Shown one piece after another: positions 62,660 to 64,000 of a DNA stretch of 64,000 bases. The stretch comes from a bacterium (GTDB taxonomy: Bacteria; Planctomycetota; Planctomycetia; Pirellulales; Pirellulaceae), in NCBI GenBank assembly GCA_016124445.1, contig WGNR01000012.1, forward strand, positions 434,001-498,000, read 5' to 3'. A model generated the notes under the pieces. That model ran no database searches. It saw nothing but the letters and a program-made list of their open reading frames with translations, and was not told the DNA's origin. Both the position numbers and the translations under genes were made by a program. Each line of letters opens with the position of its first letter. The first letter of the stretch is position 1.

Positions 62660-64000
62660 TTAGCGGAAGATCTCTTTCTCGTGAAATTCACCGACCGGGC
62701 TCATTCCCTTTTTGAGCGCACCGCGCATCAGATCTTCCCCTTCGCCGCGCAGTGCATAGACCGGATAGCCGGGGCTGACGTACTGGTTCCAATACTTTTG
62801 ATAGACCTCGACGGAATCCTTGTTCTTGGCCAGCACCGTCGGCACCGCGTGTACCATCACCGTCTTGTTCTCCGATTTCTCGAAGTACTGCCCCAACATC
62901 TTGGGCAGCATGCGTGAGAACCAATTCGATTTCACGAACTTAAGCTTCCGCGGAATGATATATCGCGGCCTATTAAGCGGCCCGAGTGCTTCGTGCAGCG
63001 CCGTCACGAACGTATGACTATCTTCGTCGCTGGCATCTTCCAGCAGCACGCGCACGTAACCTCCAGCACGCGGCTGAGCAACCACTTCCGGCGGCTTGGA
63101 GAGCATCTTCAGATCGACCATCGTATGAGCGATCGCTTCGCCAATCGATTGCGCCAGCGAATCGCTCGACCATGGCTCCTTCGAGCCGGAGAAAGGAGGA
63201 AACCCATTCGCCTCGCGTTCGGTCGAATCGATTCGCATTTCGAGTGTCTGGCTGGAGGAACCTTCGTACGGCGTGCCGATCTTCCACAGCCCACGCGTCT
63301 CGCTCCGCCGGGTAACGCGCCCGAGCATATCTTGATTCAACTCGCGAACCGATCCTTCCAGCAGTTCCGGCCGCAGTTCGGTCAGGGCAGGGTGAACATG
63401 GCCGACTCCTTTCTCAATCATCGCGTCGTCGGTCACGCCAAAGATGTTTTGATGCTTTTTGATAAACCGGGCATAGTCGTCCAGACCTTTGCTGAACTCG
63501 GGGGCCAGGCAAACCACGTCCCAGTTGTCGGCCAGTTTCTCAGGCACTTGCGGATCGAGTCGAAACGATCGACCGCGAAGCTGACGCACCGTCATGCTGG
63601 TGGTGACCGTCGTCAGATCGATCAGCACGTTGATCTTGTTCGCGTCCCAACCTTCCCCCAAAAGTCCCCGCGTGCCAACCAGGCATTTGGTTAGACCACG
63701 TTGGAAAAGATCGGTAATCATTTCCACGTAGACCCGCGGACACCAATCGCGGCCGCTGCCGGAGACAACGTGGAAACCGGTTTCCTGTTCCAACTCAAGC
63801 GACGCCTCGTAGCCTTCCTCTTTGAGCCACTCTTTGGCGGCCGACTCGAACCGGTCCGATAGGTCATCATCCACTAGTACACTGGAACCAGTGACCAGAA
63901 TCGGATCGAGGTTGTCGAGCGTTTTGTCGCTGACCAAAACTCGAAACGCCGCGATCGCGCCGCCTGCTTCGCTGCTGAGCAGGTGATCGACCTCGGAGAT
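62660..64000 (-). CDS. Superfamily 2 helicase, C-terminal part only
   Basis: The minus-strand frame is open from base 64000 to the stop at 62660, giving 446 residues; the N-terminal part with Walker A and B lies outside the window. The helicase C-terminal domain is seen from the stretches GTRGLLGEGWDANKINVL (motif V) and VRQLRGRSFRLD (motif VI, arginine finger). A C-terminal region of about 250 residues follows and has no family I can name. This layout occurs in type III restriction-like and other DEAD/DEAH proteins of unclear role. Direction and frame are secure; the biological role is not. Confidence 0.8.
   Translation of the reverse strand: MSEVDHLLSSEAGGAIAAFRVLVSDKTLDNLDPILVTGSSVLVDDDLSDRFESAAKEWLKEEGYEASLELEQETGFHVVSGSGRDWCPRVYVEMITDLFQRGLTKCLVGTRGLLGEGWDANKINVLIDLTTVTTSMTVRQLRGRSFRLDPQVPEKLADNWDVVCLAPEFSKGLDDYARFIKKHQNIFGVTDDAMIEKGVGHVHPALTELRPELLEGSVRELNQDMLGRVTRRSETRGLWKIGTPYEGSSSQTLEMRIDSTEREANGFPPFSGSKEPWSSDSLAQSIGEAIAHTMVDLKMLSKPPEVVAQPRAGGYVRVLLEDASDEDSHTFVTALHEALGPLNRPRYIIPRKLKFVKSNWFSRMLPKMLGQYFEKSENKTVMVHAVPTVLAKNKDSVEVYQKYWNQYVSPGYPVYALRGEGEDLMRGALKKGMSPVGEFHEKEIFR

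Noticed and set aside
1..64000. CRISPR array, rRNA, prophage or insertion sequence
   Set aside because: No regularly spaced repeats, rRNA, transposase or phage structural genes were found.

Overview
The window looks like a chromosomal segment of a planctomycete, most likely from the Pirellulaceae (Blastopirellula/Rhodopirellula-like). The base composition is moderately GC-rich. Two large DUF1549/DUF1553 proteins, a Planctomycete-type cytochrome c fused to WD40 repeats, an ECF sigma factor coupled to a membrane DUF1549/DUF1553 protein, and many exported proteins with no family I recognise all point to that group. I assign it from gene content only; no rRNA is present.

Layout. 1-5 kb: the transcription accessory factor Tex (minus strand, 3' end outside the window), a small lipoprotein and a PilZ-like membrane protein. 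5-6.3 kb: a metallophosphoesterase and a two-TM protein. 6.3-15.2 kb: an operon on the minus strand encoding a Sfp-type phosphopantetheinyl transferase, a discrete ACP and a 2561-residue fully reducing type I polyketide synthase that ends in a PLP-dependent alpha-oxoamine synthase (AONS) domain. This is the most distinctive system here. 15.6-16.3 kb: queC. 16.5-21.3 kb: a cytochrome/WD40 and DUF1549/DUF1553 pair. 21.5-23.3 kb: an ABC exporter. 23.4 kb: tRNA-Arg(TCG) with its own terminator. 23.7-28.1 kb: an FHA protein and dnaE. 28.4-36.9 kb: a DUF1598-like exported protein, a cyclophilin, glycerate kinase with REP-like repeats around it, exported proteins of unknown function, and an exported glutathione peroxidase. 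37-39.5 kb: MarR regulator and asparagine synthase. 39.5-44 kb: a large exported protein, rsmD and small membrane or lipoproteins. 44.2-47.3 kb: a TadE-TadE-TadG-like cluster. 47.4-54 kb: an EEP-fold lipoprotein, a HEAT-repeat protein, a histidine kinase with an RsbU-type phosphatase, and a spermidine-synthase-like fusion. 54-57 kb: NTF2-like protein, panD and pcm. 57-60 kb: ECF sigma factor and its membrane partner. 60-64 kb: a thioredoxin-protease fusion, a Pro/Glu-rich membrane protein with FliM-like motifs, and the C-terminal part of a helicase.

How the genes work together. The PKS operon appears self-sufficient for making and releasing an amino-ketone or sphingoid-base-like lipid: the transferase activates both carrier proteins, the PKS builds a saturated chain, and the AONS domain releases it by decarboxylative condensation with an amino acid. 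Three signalling modules are visible: ECF sigma with a transmembrane DUF1549/DUF1553 partner, histidine kinase with PP2C phosphatase, and the FHA and PilZ-like proteins. Long antisense ORFs opposite several genes are composition artefacts and are left out.
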